Origin: Arthrobacter koreensis | GTDB lineage: Bacteria; Actinomycetota; Actinomycetes; Actinomycetales; Micrococcaceae | Length of the DNA: 37,326 bases | Direction of reading: 5' to 3' | Assembly (NCBI RefSeq): GCF_009193255.1 | Contig: NZ_WACG01000010.1 | Span: forward strand, 1-37,326 | In this document: positions 24,423-32,719 of the stretch, in pieces | How positions within the stretch are numbered: position 1 is the first letter of the stretch | Layout: every line of letters begins with the position of its first letter | Notes under the pieces: generated by a model | The model's input: the letters and a program-made list of their open reading frames with translations, nothing else | Told to the model about the DNA's origin: nothing | Databases searched by the model: none | Position numbers and translations under genes: made by a program

Positions 24423-26164
24423 AAGCTGGGTCCCAACTCCATGTACCTCTTTACCGTTGTCTCAGCGAGCGACGTCCAAGTTCGTGTAGCTACCGTGTGC
24501 TGACGTCCCTCGTTTGCCATCGACTCCCTGGATGCACCGTCTTCGAGTACCTCATAGAGAATCCTGGCAAGGATATCGGGGTTTTCTGGAGGCGCTGCCC
24601 GGCCGTCCACTCCAGCCCTGACGACTTCGTGAAGCGCCGGAAGATCGCTGAAGACCACGGGACGTGCCGATGCCAGCGCTTCGACAGGTTTCAGAGGAGT
24701 AACAGCCCGCGTCACCGGCAGGTCTTTCCGCGGCACAACGAAGACGTCCAGCGCCTGATGATATAGATGTGCATTCTGCCTCGGTACGCGGCCGGTAAAG
24801 ACTGTTTGTTCCCAAATTCCAAGTTCGGAGGCCAGCCGCTTCAGGCCAGGTGCAGCGGCTCCATCACCCACAATCAGGCACAGGGCATCAGGGACGCGTG
24901 GTGCGAGAAGAGCGAAGGCACGCAGTAGATCGTCCAGGCCTTCGTAGTCGACCAGGCTGCTGACGGTTCCGATGAACCGACCTCGCACGGGCAGCCCGAG
25001 ATGTTTGCGGGCAGCGGCGGGCTCGAGCGGATCAACCAGATAGTCTTCACCGACCGCATTCGGCAGGAGAAAGATGTCTTCGTGCGGGACCCCTGCCGCG
25101 ACGACACCGCTCTGCATGGCCAACCCTAGCGTTGCCACCGCTCCGGCAGCGCGCATGGTCTCCGCTTCGCGGGCGACAAACTTCTGGTAACGCTCACTCC
25201 GCCGGGCGTCCTCGCCCCGTCCTGACGCCCACGTATCAGCCAGTTGCCCGCGCACCTCGTAGACCCACGGAATGTCCAGCGCTTCGGCAACTGCCTTTGT
25301 CACGAGTCCGTTTACAAAGTGGGTGGTGGTGTGCAGCACTGCAGGCTTCACTTCCAGCGCCAACCGCAGGACCGCCTCCGCCTGAAGCTGCAACCGGGCA
25401 GCCATGCCCTTGGGCAGCCTGGCGGGAAGCAGGCGGTGGTAGACCACTCCGTCGAGCTCCTCAACGTCGGGCGCCAGGAGATGCCCCACCTGAACCGGGT
25501 ATCCAAGCCTGGTAACGGCGTGGACCTTCCAGCCAAGCTTGTATTGTGCGTGCAGCAACGACTGTGATCGCTGGGCATAGCCGCTGCCAGTGGTCGGCAA
25601 CGAGTTTGTGAGCACATGCAGGACTGTATTCGGCTCGGAATCGAACCCCTGAATCTTGGCAAGGGTAGGAGTCCAGCCATCAAAAACGCTCAACTCGCTC
25701 GCGAGCCGCGACCGTAGATGGCGCTCGGCGCGCGTTCCAGTTCCCCGGTCCAGCGCCGCGATAGCTCCCGTCATGTCCCCGCGGTACCAGCAGAGCCTCG
25801 CTCGGGCTGCTGCCCAGCCATTCGTCCGTGCAGGAGCATAAGCGAGTATCTTCTCGGCCAGCTCCGGTAGACCGGCAGCTACCGCAACGTCTGCGAGTCG
25901 GATGGCTCCACGCTGCGGCAATCCCTTCCCTGCTGCCCTAGCAAGCCGTTCTTCGACGCCATCCTTCCGTCCGCGGACCAAGTCTGCCATTGCTGGTAGG
26001 AAGACACCCGGCGCTGCCGCGGCAGCCGCCGCAACCGGCCGCACCGAACGACCCGGCAGACGCCGTGAGAGCTGCAGCGCAAGCAGGGCCGGGTCATCTC
26101 CAAGGTGTTCCACAACCGTGGAACCGGCGAGCGACAGGTTCTTTAAGACTCTTGTGGGGTTCAT
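24419..26164 (-). CDS. GT4-family glycosyltransferase with helical N-terminal extension
   Basis: A 581-residue protein. Residues 1 to about 175 are Ala/Leu-rich helices, possibly TPR-like (WAAARARLCWYRGDMTGAIAALD). The GT4 domain runs about 180-575: LTNSLPTTGSGYAQRSQSLL, YEVRGQLADTWASG, FLLPNAVGEDYL, GTVSSLVDYEGLDDLL and RAVTPLKPVEALASARP. These segments align with module 1 of the 1469-residue protein, so the two are paralogues. No signal peptide or membrane anchor. ATG 26164 overlaps the upstream stop by 4 bases. Donor and acceptor are unknown. Confidence 0.88.
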   Translation of the reverse strand: MNPTRVLKNLSLAGSTVVEHLGDDPALLALQLSRRLPGRSVRPVAAAAAAAPGVFLPAMADLVRGRKDGVEERLARAAGKGLPQRGAIRLADVAVAAGLPELAEKILAYAPARTNGWAAARARLCWYRGDMTGAIAALDRGTGTRAERHLRSRLASELSVFDGWTPTLAKIQGFDSEPNTVLHVLTNSLPTTGSGYAQRSQSLLHAQYKLGWKVHAVTRLGYPVQVGHLLAPDVEELDGVVYHRLLPARLPKGMAARLQLQAEAVLRLALEVKPAVLHTTTHFVNGLVTKAVAEALDIPWVYEVRGQLADTWASGRGEDARRSERYQKFVAREAETMRAAGAVATLGLAMQSGVVAAGVPHEDIFLLPNAVGEDYLVDPLEPAAARKHLGLPVRGRFIGTVSSLVDYEGLDDLLRAFALLAPRVPDALCLIVGDGAAAPGLKRLASELGIWEQTVFTGRVPRQNAHLYHQALDVFVVPRKDLPVTRAVTPLKPVEALASARPVVFSDLPALHEVVRAGVDGRAAPPENPDILARILYEVLEDGASRESMANEGRQHTVATRTWTSLAETTVKRYMELGPSL

Positions 26165-27366
26165 TTAGTGCTGCGGTTCCCGGAGACAACGGATGTCAGG
26201 AGCTCAACATAAGCCCGCCCCAGGCTCGCAACGTTTGCGTTGGCCTCCACCCAGTCCCGCCCGGAGGACCCGGTGAGCAGCCGGCTGCGGTCTTGTGCCA
26301 GTCCCTTCCAGAGTGCCGCAATCTCTGCCGGATTCGAGCGAACGATGTCACCGGCCTTCGACTCTTCGATGATCTGCCGGGCTTCGCCTAGCACAATTCC
26401 TGTCACGTGGCGTCCCACAGCCAATACCTCGTAGGTCTTCGATGGAATCGTGGTCTCAAAGGATTTCCAGTCATCCCGTAGAGAAATGACACAGGTATCG
26501 GCCCTGCGGTAATAGCTCATGACTGCTTCAGTGCCTCGCGCAGGTTCGAAAAACTCAACCGGCGCGCCCAGGGCTTCAGCGAGTGCTTTCAGCTTGCGCC
26601 GGTGAACTCCGTCACCGACCATTGTCAGCCGGACGGTGTCAGATGCCTGCGCCGCCGCCATGATGACTGTCTCAAGCCGCTGACTTTCGCCATGATTGCC
26701 CAAGTAGAGAACTTCCAGGCGGTCCGCTTCCGCGGGAGGAGGAGGCAGCAGTTCCCTATTCGCGGTGTCAATGCCGTTGCTGACGGTTGCCACGTTCTTC
26801 AATCCGCGTTCCCGCAGCGTCTGTGCAAAACCATAGGTCACGGTAACAATGAGTTCGGCGCGCTGCTGGATGGCAACAATCGCTCTTTCGGCAAGGCTCT
26901 TGGCGCCGCCCTGCACGAGCCGTGCATCCCGGGCGATGTCCGGCCAGGCATCCCGCATATCGGCAACGAACGGGACACCCCGCAGCTTCGCCACGGCAAA
27001 CCCAGCACCGAGAATTGGCAATGAAGGTACGGTGGCTATCACCACGTCGGGTTTAGGTCCTGCGAGGGCCGCGAGCACACTGCAGGTGGCTGAAAAGCAC
27101 TGGTCTGCGAACCGTCCCAGCCGCGTGGTGCGATGGAAAAGATATGGTGCCCTGCGAATGGTCTCGCCATGGCGTCCCTTGTCCGTGCGAAAGGCACGGC
27201 CGGCTTCCTTCCTCGGAAGGGTCCGCCTCCCGGACGAATGCGCAACCGGAGCAACAACTTCCACGTCCCATCCAAGTTCGTGAAACGTCCGTATGAGCTG
27301 AGTCCAGCGGCGTTGCGGCGGGCTGTTCTCCGGCAAATATGAATGCGTCAGCAACTGTGCCCGCAT
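26161..27366 (-). CDS. GT4-family glycosyltransferase (WbuB-like)
   Basis: A 401-residue GT-B enzyme. MRAQLLTHSYLPENSPPQRRW at the N-terminus followed by LGWDVEVVAP, VIATVPSLPILGAGF, FVADMRDAWPD, TVSNGIDTANRE, VLYLGNHGESQRLETVI and TTIPSKTYEVLAVG resemble WbuB/FnlC-linked transferases, which often use amino-sugar donors. ATG 27366 is preferred because the protein then begins at its first beta strand; the frame stays open 16 codons upstream. A 78-base gap separates it from the surface-protein gene, the longest gap in the operon, with a GGGGGG tract just before the start. Confidence 0.88.
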   Translation of the reverse strand: MRAQLLTHSYLPENSPPQRRWTQLIRTFHELGWDVEVVAPVAHSSGRRTLPRKEAGRAFRTDKGRHGETIRRAPYLFHRTTRLGRFADQCFSATCSVLAALAGPKPDVVIATVPSLPILGAGFAVAKLRGVPFVADMRDAWPDIARDARLVQGGAKSLAERAIVAIQQRAELIVTVTYGFAQTLRERGLKNVATVSNGIDTANRELLPPPPAEADRLEVLYLGNHGESQRLETVIMAAAQASDTVRLTMVGDGVHRRKLKALAEALGAPVEFFEPARGTEAVMSYYRRADTCVISLRDDWKSFETTIPSKTYEVLAVGRHVTGIVLGEARQIIEESKAGDIVRSNPAEIAALWKGLAQDRSRLLTGSSGRDWVEANANVASLGRAYVELLTSVVSGNRSTK

Positions 27367-27444
27367 GTGGTCCCCCCAAAATCCGAGGACGCACACGACG
27401 CAGCCCCCTAACAAACAGAGGCAAGTCTACCTAACGTTCGGGGA

Positions 27445-28161
27445 CTAGTCGGTTCCACCTATGCCCGGTGTGCCTTTCTGCAACTTGATGTAGTACAGAA
27501 CACCTGCACCTCCCAGAAGCAGGAAAACCAGCGTTCTAGTCAGCCAGTGGGTGCTCCAGTTCGTTTCGGAGGCGGAACCGGCGCGGTCAGCTGCGGCGAC
27601 AACGGATTCTGAGGGAGTTGCCGACGGGGACGGCGACGCCGCCTTCGTGGCTGCGGGTGAGGCTTTTCCTGATGGCGCAACGGTTGCATCGGCAGATTCG
27701 CTGGGTGACGGGCTAGGCGCCGCGTCCTCCGGCCCTGCGTCGAAAATGTTGCTCACTGTGTCCGTAGCCGGGTCCCACCGAAGGTCGGTGTAGAACCCAG
27801 TATTCGCGTCGATCAGGTTGTTGGTTCCCGGCTCAATCAAGTACCCGGTCCCGGGGTGGACGGCGTAACCCGCAAATGGGTTGCGTTGGACGGTTGTCTG
27901 GGTCGGGCCGGGAGCGGGTGCAGGGGCCGGCGTAGGTGCCGGAGCCGGGGCGGGCACGGTCGAAGGCCCCGGTGCAGGTGTAACCTCCGGTTGAGGATCC
28001 GGCGTAGGCTCCGGCGCAGGGTCGGAGGGAATGACGATAGGGAATTCGGGAATCTGGGGTGGCTCCCCGTCTTCGGCATACGCGGGCAGAGCACCCAGAC
28101 CGGCCGTCAGCACGGCAGCTGCTGCGGCCACGCGCAAGGCCCTATTCCTCGGGCTGCTCAT
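27445..28161 (-). CDS. Secreted Pro-rich wall-spanning protein with C-terminal membrane anchor and octapeptide repeats
   Basis: A 238-residue exported protein of unknown function. A signal peptide covers residues 1-29 (AYA/ED cleavage). Residues about 32-92 are Pro/Ala/Glu/Thr-rich. Four imperfect 8-residue repeats follow at 94-125 (NPFAGYAV, HPGTGYLI, EPGTNNLI, DANTGFYT). Residues about 143-200 are Ser/Pro/Ala-rich and a membrane helix lies at about 208-225, then LQKG. There is no LPXTG. The layout suggests a stalk anchored in the membrane that spans the wall. It overlaps the LCP gene by 4 bases, so it may serve the glycopolymer as an anchor or partner; that is inference. Confidence 0.8.
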   Translation of the reverse strand: MSSPRNRALRVAAAAAVLTAGLGALPAYAEDGEPPQIPEFPIVIPSDPAPEPTPDPQPEVTPAPGPSTVPAPAPAPTPAPAPAPGPTQTTVQRNPFAGYAVHPGTGYLIEPGTNNLIDANTGFYTDLRWDPATDTVSNIFDAGPEDAAPSPSPSESADATVAPSGKASPAATKAASPSPSATPSESVVAAADRAGSASETNWSTHWLTRTLVFLLLGGAGVLYYIKLQKGTPGIGGTD

Positions 28162-29168
28162 CCTAGTCGTTCTCCATTCAGGCTGCGGGCATACTGACCC
28201 ACAGTATCGCTTTTGAGGGCCTCTGACAGACCGCTAACGGCTGCCTCATCAGGCAGGACGATCGACTGCCCGTCAGTGGAAGTCCCAATCCCGGCATTCG
28301 GGAGAGTAAACACCTCGATGTCCCCGGCCCTGACCCCCCGCAATTCGATGGCCAGTTCGCCAACCCGCATCGCGTCCAGTCCCTCGTCAACGCTCAAGTA
28401 GGGCGAAATAGCCCCGGTGGCGGCAGATAGACGCACCGGGTTGGCCAGGGTCTCAGCGGAGATCAGCTTTGTCAGCAGGCCGCGCATAAACGCCTGCTGG
28501 TTCCGAACCCTCTGGTAGTCACCGTCCGCGAACGCATAGCGTTCACGGACAAACTTCAACGCCGAGTCGCCCTGCAGGGTCAAAGGCCCGGCAGCGAAGT
28601 ACTCACCATTGGCGCCCTCTGACTGGAAGGCCTGGGCGTTGTCCACTTCAACCCCGCCCAGGGCCTCAGTGAGGCCCTTGAATCCGTCGAAGTCAATGAC
28701 CGCTACGTGGTCGATGGGCACACCAATCATGTCCTGGACGGTCTCGACCATCAACGGCACTCCGCCAAGGGCCATAGCGGCGTTGATCTTGTGCTCGCCG
28801 TGGCCCGGGATCTGAGTCCAGGTGTCGCGCATAATGGACATCACGTACACCGCGGAGCGGTCTCCGGGAACGTGCACAAGCATCATCGTGTCGGACCGCG
28901 CGTCCGCTCCGGGCTCCCGGGTATCAGAGCCGATCAGCAGGATATTGCGGGAATCCGCAGCCGCGCTGGTCTTTTCCGGCGAGTTCTCCGGGATGGCACC
29001 CGCGATAGTTTGGGTCCCTTCGTTGAAGGTCCGTGCCAGGTTCCACACATACCCGCCGGCCACGGCGCCCGCAACAAGAACCAGCACCAGGAGCACGAGG
29101 ATAGTGGCCCTCACGGGATGCCGCTGCCGAGCCCGTTCCTCCTGTACGTCCGAAAAGAAGTCCGTCAC
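28158..29168 (-). CDS. LytR-CpsA-Psr (LCP) family glycopolymer-peptidoglycan ligase
   Basis: A 336-residue membrane-anchored protein. A short cytoplasmic tail and one helix (about 21-43) precede an extracellular LCP domain (about 72-250). It shows NILLIGSDTREPGADARSDTMML, SIMRDTWTQIPGHGEHKINAA (read as consecutive motifs), DFDGFKGLTEALGGVEVD and FVRERYAFADGDYQRVRNQQ, with the Arg and Asp residues that bind the polyprenyl pyrophosphate and metal. LCP enzymes transfer wall polymers from lipid carrier to peptidoglycan. Start is GTG 29168 with AAGGA seven bases upstream. It is the first gene of the island operon, in keeping with an ABC-exported wall-attached polymer. Confidence 0.92.
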   Translation of the reverse strand: MTDFFSDVQEERARQRHPVRATILVLLVLVLVAGAVAGGYVWNLARTFNEGTQTIAGAIPENSPEKTSAAADSRNILLIGSDTREPGADARSDTMMLVHVPGDRSAVYVMSIMRDTWTQIPGHGEHKINAAMALGGVPLMVETVQDMIGVPIDHVAVIDFDGFKGLTEALGGVEVDNAQAFQSEGANGEYFAAGPLTLQGDSALKFVRERYAFADGDYQRVRNQQAFMRGLLTKLISAETLANPVRLSAATGAISPYLSVDEGLDAMRVGELAIELRGVRAGDIEVFTLPNAGIGTSTDGQSIVLPDEAAVSGLSEALKSDTVGQYARSLNGERLG

Positions 29169-29269
29169 TGATCAATCCTTCTACTTACCCTTGTGGTTTT
29201 CGTCAGAGCCTACTACCGCGGCACCAATCCGATTCGAGGCACACGCGGAAGGCCGGATACGCTGGGAGC

Positions 29270-29743
29270 ATGAAATTCCTTCCGGCAGCCATATCAGCCG
29301 GCTCTCTGGTTCTGGCCGCGGTCCTGACCGGCTGCACTCCCGCCGCAGACGTCGAAGCCGCTCCGGACGCGGCGAATCCGGACTGCGCCACCGTCATGGT
29401 GTCCATGCCGGAGAACCTCGCAGGCGCGGACCAGCGGGAAACCACCAGCCAGGGTACCTCCGCGTGGGGCAGCCCGGCCGAGATCATCGTCCGCTGCGGA
29501 GTTCCTGTTCCCGGCCCCACGACCGACGCCTGCGCAACGGTGAACGGGGTGGACTGGGTGCTGCGCGAAGAGGGCAGCCTGTGGACGGCCACAACGTACG
29601 GGCGGGATCCCGCGGTCGAAGTACTGTTCGACACCGAGAAGGTTGCCTCCTCCACCGTGCTGGTGGAGCTTCAGAACGCCGTGTCCCGCATCGAGCAGAC
29701 GCGCGAATGCGTCGCCACGAGCGACGTCGAGCTTCCGGGCTAA
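29270..29743 (+). CDS. DUF3515 family lipoprotein
   Basis: A 157-residue protein with a lipoprotein signal peptide: MKFLPAAISAGSLVLAAVLTGC, lipobox LTGC with the lipidated Cys at residue 22. The mature part has DCATVMVSMPENLAG and IVRCGVPVPGPTTDAC, then VDWVLREEGSLWTATTYGRDPAVEVLF, as in the DUF3515 family usually found between thiL and ddl in Micrococcaceae. Three or more cysteines in the mature part may form disulfides. ATG 29270 has GGGAG just before it. Function unknown. Its stop codon is inside a hairpin shared with the convergent ddl. Confidence 0.85.
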   Translation: MKFLPAAISAGSLVLAAVLTGCTPAADVEAAPDAANPDCATVMVSMPENLAGADQRETTSQGTSAWGSPAEIIVRCGVPVPGPTTDACATVNGVDWVLREEGSLWTATTYGRDPAVEVLFDTEKVASSTVLVELQNAVSRIEQTRECVATSDVELPG

Positions 29744-29760
29744 CCGAAAAAGGCTAGCCC
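29737..29760. terminator. Bidirectional terminator-like hairpin between DUF3515 and ddl
   Basis: GGGCTAaCC-gaaaaa-GGcTAGCCC: six pairs, one mismatch and two more pairs. It includes the DUF3515 TAA (29741-29743) and lies 18 bases beyond the ddl stop. The A-run in the loop becomes a T-run on the other strand; neither side has a long T-tract, so efficiency is uncertain. Confidence 0.55.
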
Positions 29761-29777
29761 GATAGTCCGGACAGACG

Positions 29778-30917
29778 CTAGCGCAGGCCTGTTGGGCGCT
29801 CGAGCGCCAGGGAAATGAGCTCGTCGATGAGTTCGGTATACGGCAGCCCGGACTTGGCCCACATCTGCGGGTACATGCTGATCGGCGTAAAGCCGGGCAT
29901 GGTGTTGATCTCGTTGATCACCAGGTTCCCGTCCGGGGTGTAGAAAAAGTCGACGCGGGACAGGCCCTCGGCGCCCACTGCGTCGAAGGCTACGGCCGCC
30001 AGTTCCCGCACCCGGGTGGTGACGTGGTCGGGCAGGTCTGCCGGGCAGCTCAGTTCCGCTGCGGCGCCATCAACATACTTCGCTTCGAAGTCGTACCACT
30101 CGTGGCCGCCGTCATTGACTGCGATTTCGCCGGGCTGGCTGGTGCGTGGATCATCGTGTCCGCGGCCCTGCAGGACGGCCACCTCGATTTCACGGCCGGT
30201 AATGCCGGCTTCGATGACAACCTTGGGATCGTGCTGCCGTGCCGTTTCGACGGCGGCACGCAGCTCCGCTGCTTCGGTCACCCGGGTAATGCCCATGGAT
30301 GAGCCGGCACGCGCCGGCTTGACGAACAGCGGGAAGGCAAGCTTCGAAGCGCGCTCCAGGCATGCATCGGCGTCCTGGGCCCACTGCCGGTCCGTGATGA
30401 CCTCGTACGGTCCAACGGATAGGCCGGCGGCCGCGAACACCACCTTCATGTAGTGCTTGTCCATGCCGACAGCGGAGGCCAGGACCCCGGCGCCGACGTA
30501 GCGGATATCCGCCATTTCCAGCAGGCCCTGAAGCGTGCCGTCCTCACCGAACGGTCCGTGCAGCAGCGGCAGGACGACGTCGATCCGTCCCAGGGAGCGC
30601 GGCATTGCGTCGGGTGCGTGGGAGACGAGCTCCTGGGAACCGCCGTCGCTGGAGATCACGACGGATTCGGGACCCGCAGTGATCTCCGGCAGGGACGCCG
30701 AGCGCAGGGACCACAGTTCCGGGTCCACGGAGACCAGCGACCACTGGCCGTTGCGTGCGATGCCAATGGGAACGACGTCGTACTTGCTGTGGTCGATTGC
30801 CTCCAGCACACCGGCCGCGGTCACGCAGCTGACCGAGTGTTCGCTGGAGCGCCCGCCAAAAAGAACGGCTACGCGCGGCTTGGAGCCGACGGCGGAAGAA
30901 ACGGGCTGGACGCTCAT
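29778..30917 (-). CDS. ddl: D-alanine--D-alanine ligase
   Basis: Joins two D-Ala with ATP for the peptidoglycan stem. 379 residues. VAVLFGGRSSEHSVSCVTAAG at the N-terminus, LLHGPFGEDGTLQGLLEM at about 118-135, VGAGVLASAVGMDKHYMK, the ATP-grasp lysine in PLFVKPARAGSSMGI and the metal-binding VINEINTMPGFTPISMYP near the end are all present. It lacks the C-terminal features of VanA-type D-Lac ligases. ATG 30917 overlaps the gpsA stop (ATGA), so it is third in plsC-gpsA-ddl. Confidence 0.95.
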   Translation of the reverse strand: MSVQPVSSAVGSKPRVAVLFGGRSSEHSVSCVTAAGVLEAIDHSKYDVVPIGIARNGQWSLVSVDPELWSLRSASLPEITAGPESVVISSDGGSQELVSHAPDAMPRSLGRIDVVLPLLHGPFGEDGTLQGLLEMADIRYVGAGVLASAVGMDKHYMKVVFAAAGLSVGPYEVITDRQWAQDADACLERASKLAFPLFVKPARAGSSMGITRVTEAAELRAAVETARQHDPKVVIEAGITGREIEVAVLQGRGHDDPRTSQPGEIAVNDGGHEWYDFEAKYVDGAAAELSCPADLPDHVTTRVRELAAVAFDAVGAEGLSRVDFFYTPDGNLVINEINTMPGFTPISMYPQMWAKSGLPYTELIDELISLALERPTGLR

Positions 30918-31954
30918 GATGCGTGTACACCTTCGGGTTTGAGTTCGCGGGCCAGCAGGCGCGGGCCCAGTTCGTCTACTGAAATGGCGCCCTGCAGCAC
31001 TGCAACGACGTTCTCGGTAATGGGCATGTAGACACCCAGCTGGGTGGCACGGTCCAGCACCGCCTGAGCGGACTTGATGCCTTCCGCCGTCTGCGCCATG
31101 GTCTCGGTCACTTCATCCAGGGTGAGCCCCTGGGCCAGGAGCCGTCCCGCGGTGTGGTTCCGGGAGAGCGAAGAAGAACAGGTGGCGATCAGGTCGCCCA
31201 TGCCGGAGAGGCCAAAGAGCGTTTCGGTCTTGCCTCCCAGCGCTACGGCAAGCCGGGTGGTTTCGGCCAGGCCGCGGGTCATGACCGATGCCTTGGTGTT
31301 GTCTCCCATCTGCTTTCCCTCGCAGATGCCCACAGCCAGCGCGATCACGTTCTTGACGATCCCGCCGATCTCCGTGCCAATCACGTCCGTGTTCGTGTAC
31401 GGGCGGAAATACGGAGCCGTACAGGCTGCCGCAATCCAGCCGGCAACGGCGAGGTCCGAGCACGCCACCACGGAGGCGGTGGGTTCCTCGCGGGCGATTT
31501 CCATGGCAAGGTTCGGCCCGGAGAGCACCGCAATGCGGTTCTCAGGCCACTCGAGTTCCTCGGCGATGACCTGGCTCATCCGGGCGTCCGTTCCAACTTC
31601 CAGCCCTTTCATCAGGGACAGGATCACGGCGTCCTTGGGAAACAAGCTGCGGAATTCGCGCAGCCGCTCCCGCAGGGTTTGGGCCGGGACCGCGAGGACC
31701 ACCAGCTGGGCTCCCGCGAGCACCTCCGCAGCGTCTGCGGAGGCCCGCAGGTTCGCCGGCAGGACGGTGTCCTTGAGGTACCGGGTATTGCGCCGGGTGC
31801 TGTTGATTTCTTCGGCTGCCTCGGGCCGGCGGGCCCAAATCTGGACCTCGGCCTTGCGTGCGGCTCCGGAATCCGCGGCGATCTTGGCGAACGTTGTCCC
31901 CCAGCTGCCCGCGCCGATCACGGCCACTTTTCCGGGAAGAGAGTCGGTTGTCAC
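30914..31954 (-). CDS. gpsA: NAD(P)H-dependent glycerol-3-phosphate dehydrogenase
   Basis: Reduces dihydroxyacetone phosphate to sn-glycerol-3-phosphate for phospholipid synthesis. 346 residues. The Rossmann motif VAVIGAGSWGTTFAKI is at about 10-25, LSGPNLAMEIAREEPTA at about 143-159, the catalytic lysine in GGIVKNVIALAVG at about 197-209, and RGLAETTRLAVALGGK at about 228-243. Starts at GTG 31954, whose last bases overlap the plsC TGA (GTGA). Downstream it overlaps ddl by 4 bases. Confidence 0.95.
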   Translation of the reverse strand: MTTDSLPGKVAVIGAGSWGTTFAKIAADSGAARKAEVQIWARRPEAAEEINSTRRNTRYLKDTVLPANLRASADAAEVLAGAQLVVLAVPAQTLRERLREFRSLFPKDAVILSLMKGLEVGTDARMSQVIAEELEWPENRIAVLSGPNLAMEIAREEPTASVVACSDLAVAGWIAAACTAPYFRPYTNTDVIGTEIGGIVKNVIALAVGICEGKQMGDNTKASVMTRGLAETTRLAVALGGKTETLFGLSGMGDLIATCSSSLSRNHTAGRLLAQGLTLDEVTETMAQTAEGIKSAQAVLDRATQLGVYMPITENVVAVLQGAISVDELGPRLLARELKPEGVHAS

Positions 31955-32709
31955 TTCTTCTTCTCCTCTTCAGGATCGTAGCCGCGTCCTACCGCCTTCT
32001 GTCCCTTGCGGGACGGATCCCAGCGCTCAGCGGGGGCAGTTTCGCCCCGCAGGGACGCCACTAAGGTGCTCAGCTCGGCCATGATCCTCTCCGTTGCTTC
32101 CTCCAGCACGGTCTTGGTCAGCGGAACCCCGCGCAGGTCTGAGAGGTCAACCGGCGTACCGACCAGCACCCGTACCCGCTTGCGGGGAAACAGATGCAGC
32201 GTCTTGCCGTAGCGCGGCAGTACGTCCTGAGCGCCCCAGTGCGCTACCGGAATCACCGGCGCGCCGGTCTGAAGCGCCAGCCTCGCCGCACCGGTCCGTC
32301 CCTTCATGGGCCAGAGGTCAGGATCCCGCGTAAGCGTTCCTTCCGGGTACACGATCAGGGCGCCGCCGGCGTCGACCACCTGCTGGGCTCCCTCGAGGGA
32401 GGCCGCGGCGCCGGCTCCCCCGCGCTGGACTGGCACCTGCTGGGTGGCCCGCAGCGCCGGGCCGAGCACCGGGACCTTGAACAGGGATGCCTTGGCCAAA
32501 TAGCGCGGCAGGATCCCCTGGTTGTAGAAGAAATGTCCCACTACGAGAGGATCGATTTCAGTCACGTGGTTCGGGCACGCGATGAATCCGCGGCCCTTCG
32601 GCAGGTTCTCCGTTCCTTCCCAGCTCCGGCCCATCATGAGGTTCATGGCAGGCCGGACAATTGTCGCCAGGATGGTGAACGTGACCCGTGACTTTCTCGA
32701 TTCGCTCAT
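31951..32709 (-). CDS. plsC: 1-acylglycerol-3-phosphate O-acyltransferase (PlsC type)
   Basis: Acylates lysophosphatidic acid; it sits directly upstream of gpsA, which makes the backbone. 252 residues. The acyltransferase motif NHVTEID (about 43-49), the Arg motif VPVQRGG (about 81-87) and PEGTLTRD (about 113-120) are present, followed by GAPVIPVAHWG. The C-terminus is highly charged (EEEKKK). ATG 32709 lies 10 bases after the murA stop with only a weak ribosome-binding site, so translation may be coupled to murA. A TTG further upstream lies in the murA coding end and is rejected. Confidence 0.9.
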   Translation of the reverse strand: MSESRKSRVTFTILATIVRPAMNLMMGRSWEGTENLPKGRGFIACPNHVTEIDPLVVGHFFYNQGILPRYLAKASLFKVPVLGPALRATQQVPVQRGGAGAAASLEGAQQVVDAGGALIVYPEGTLTRDPDLWPMKGRTGAARLALQTGAPVIPVAHWGAQDVLPRYGKTLHLFPRKRVRVLVGTPVDLSDLRGVPLTKTVLEEATERIMAELSTLVASLRGETAPAERWDPSRKGQKAVGRGYDPEEEKKK

Positions 32710-32719
32710 GGAGGGAAGC

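Noticed and set aside
27900-28030. Direct-repeat array resembling a CRISPR
   Set aside because: The repetitive GC-rich DNA encodes the Pro/Ala stalk of the surface protein; there is no repeat-spacer pattern.
29169-29269. tRNA gene or attachment site at the right island boundary
   Set aside because: No cloverleaf pattern, and no direct repeat longer than a few bases shared with the left boundary; only a short GCGGTAG...GCT similarity, which could be a promoter element.
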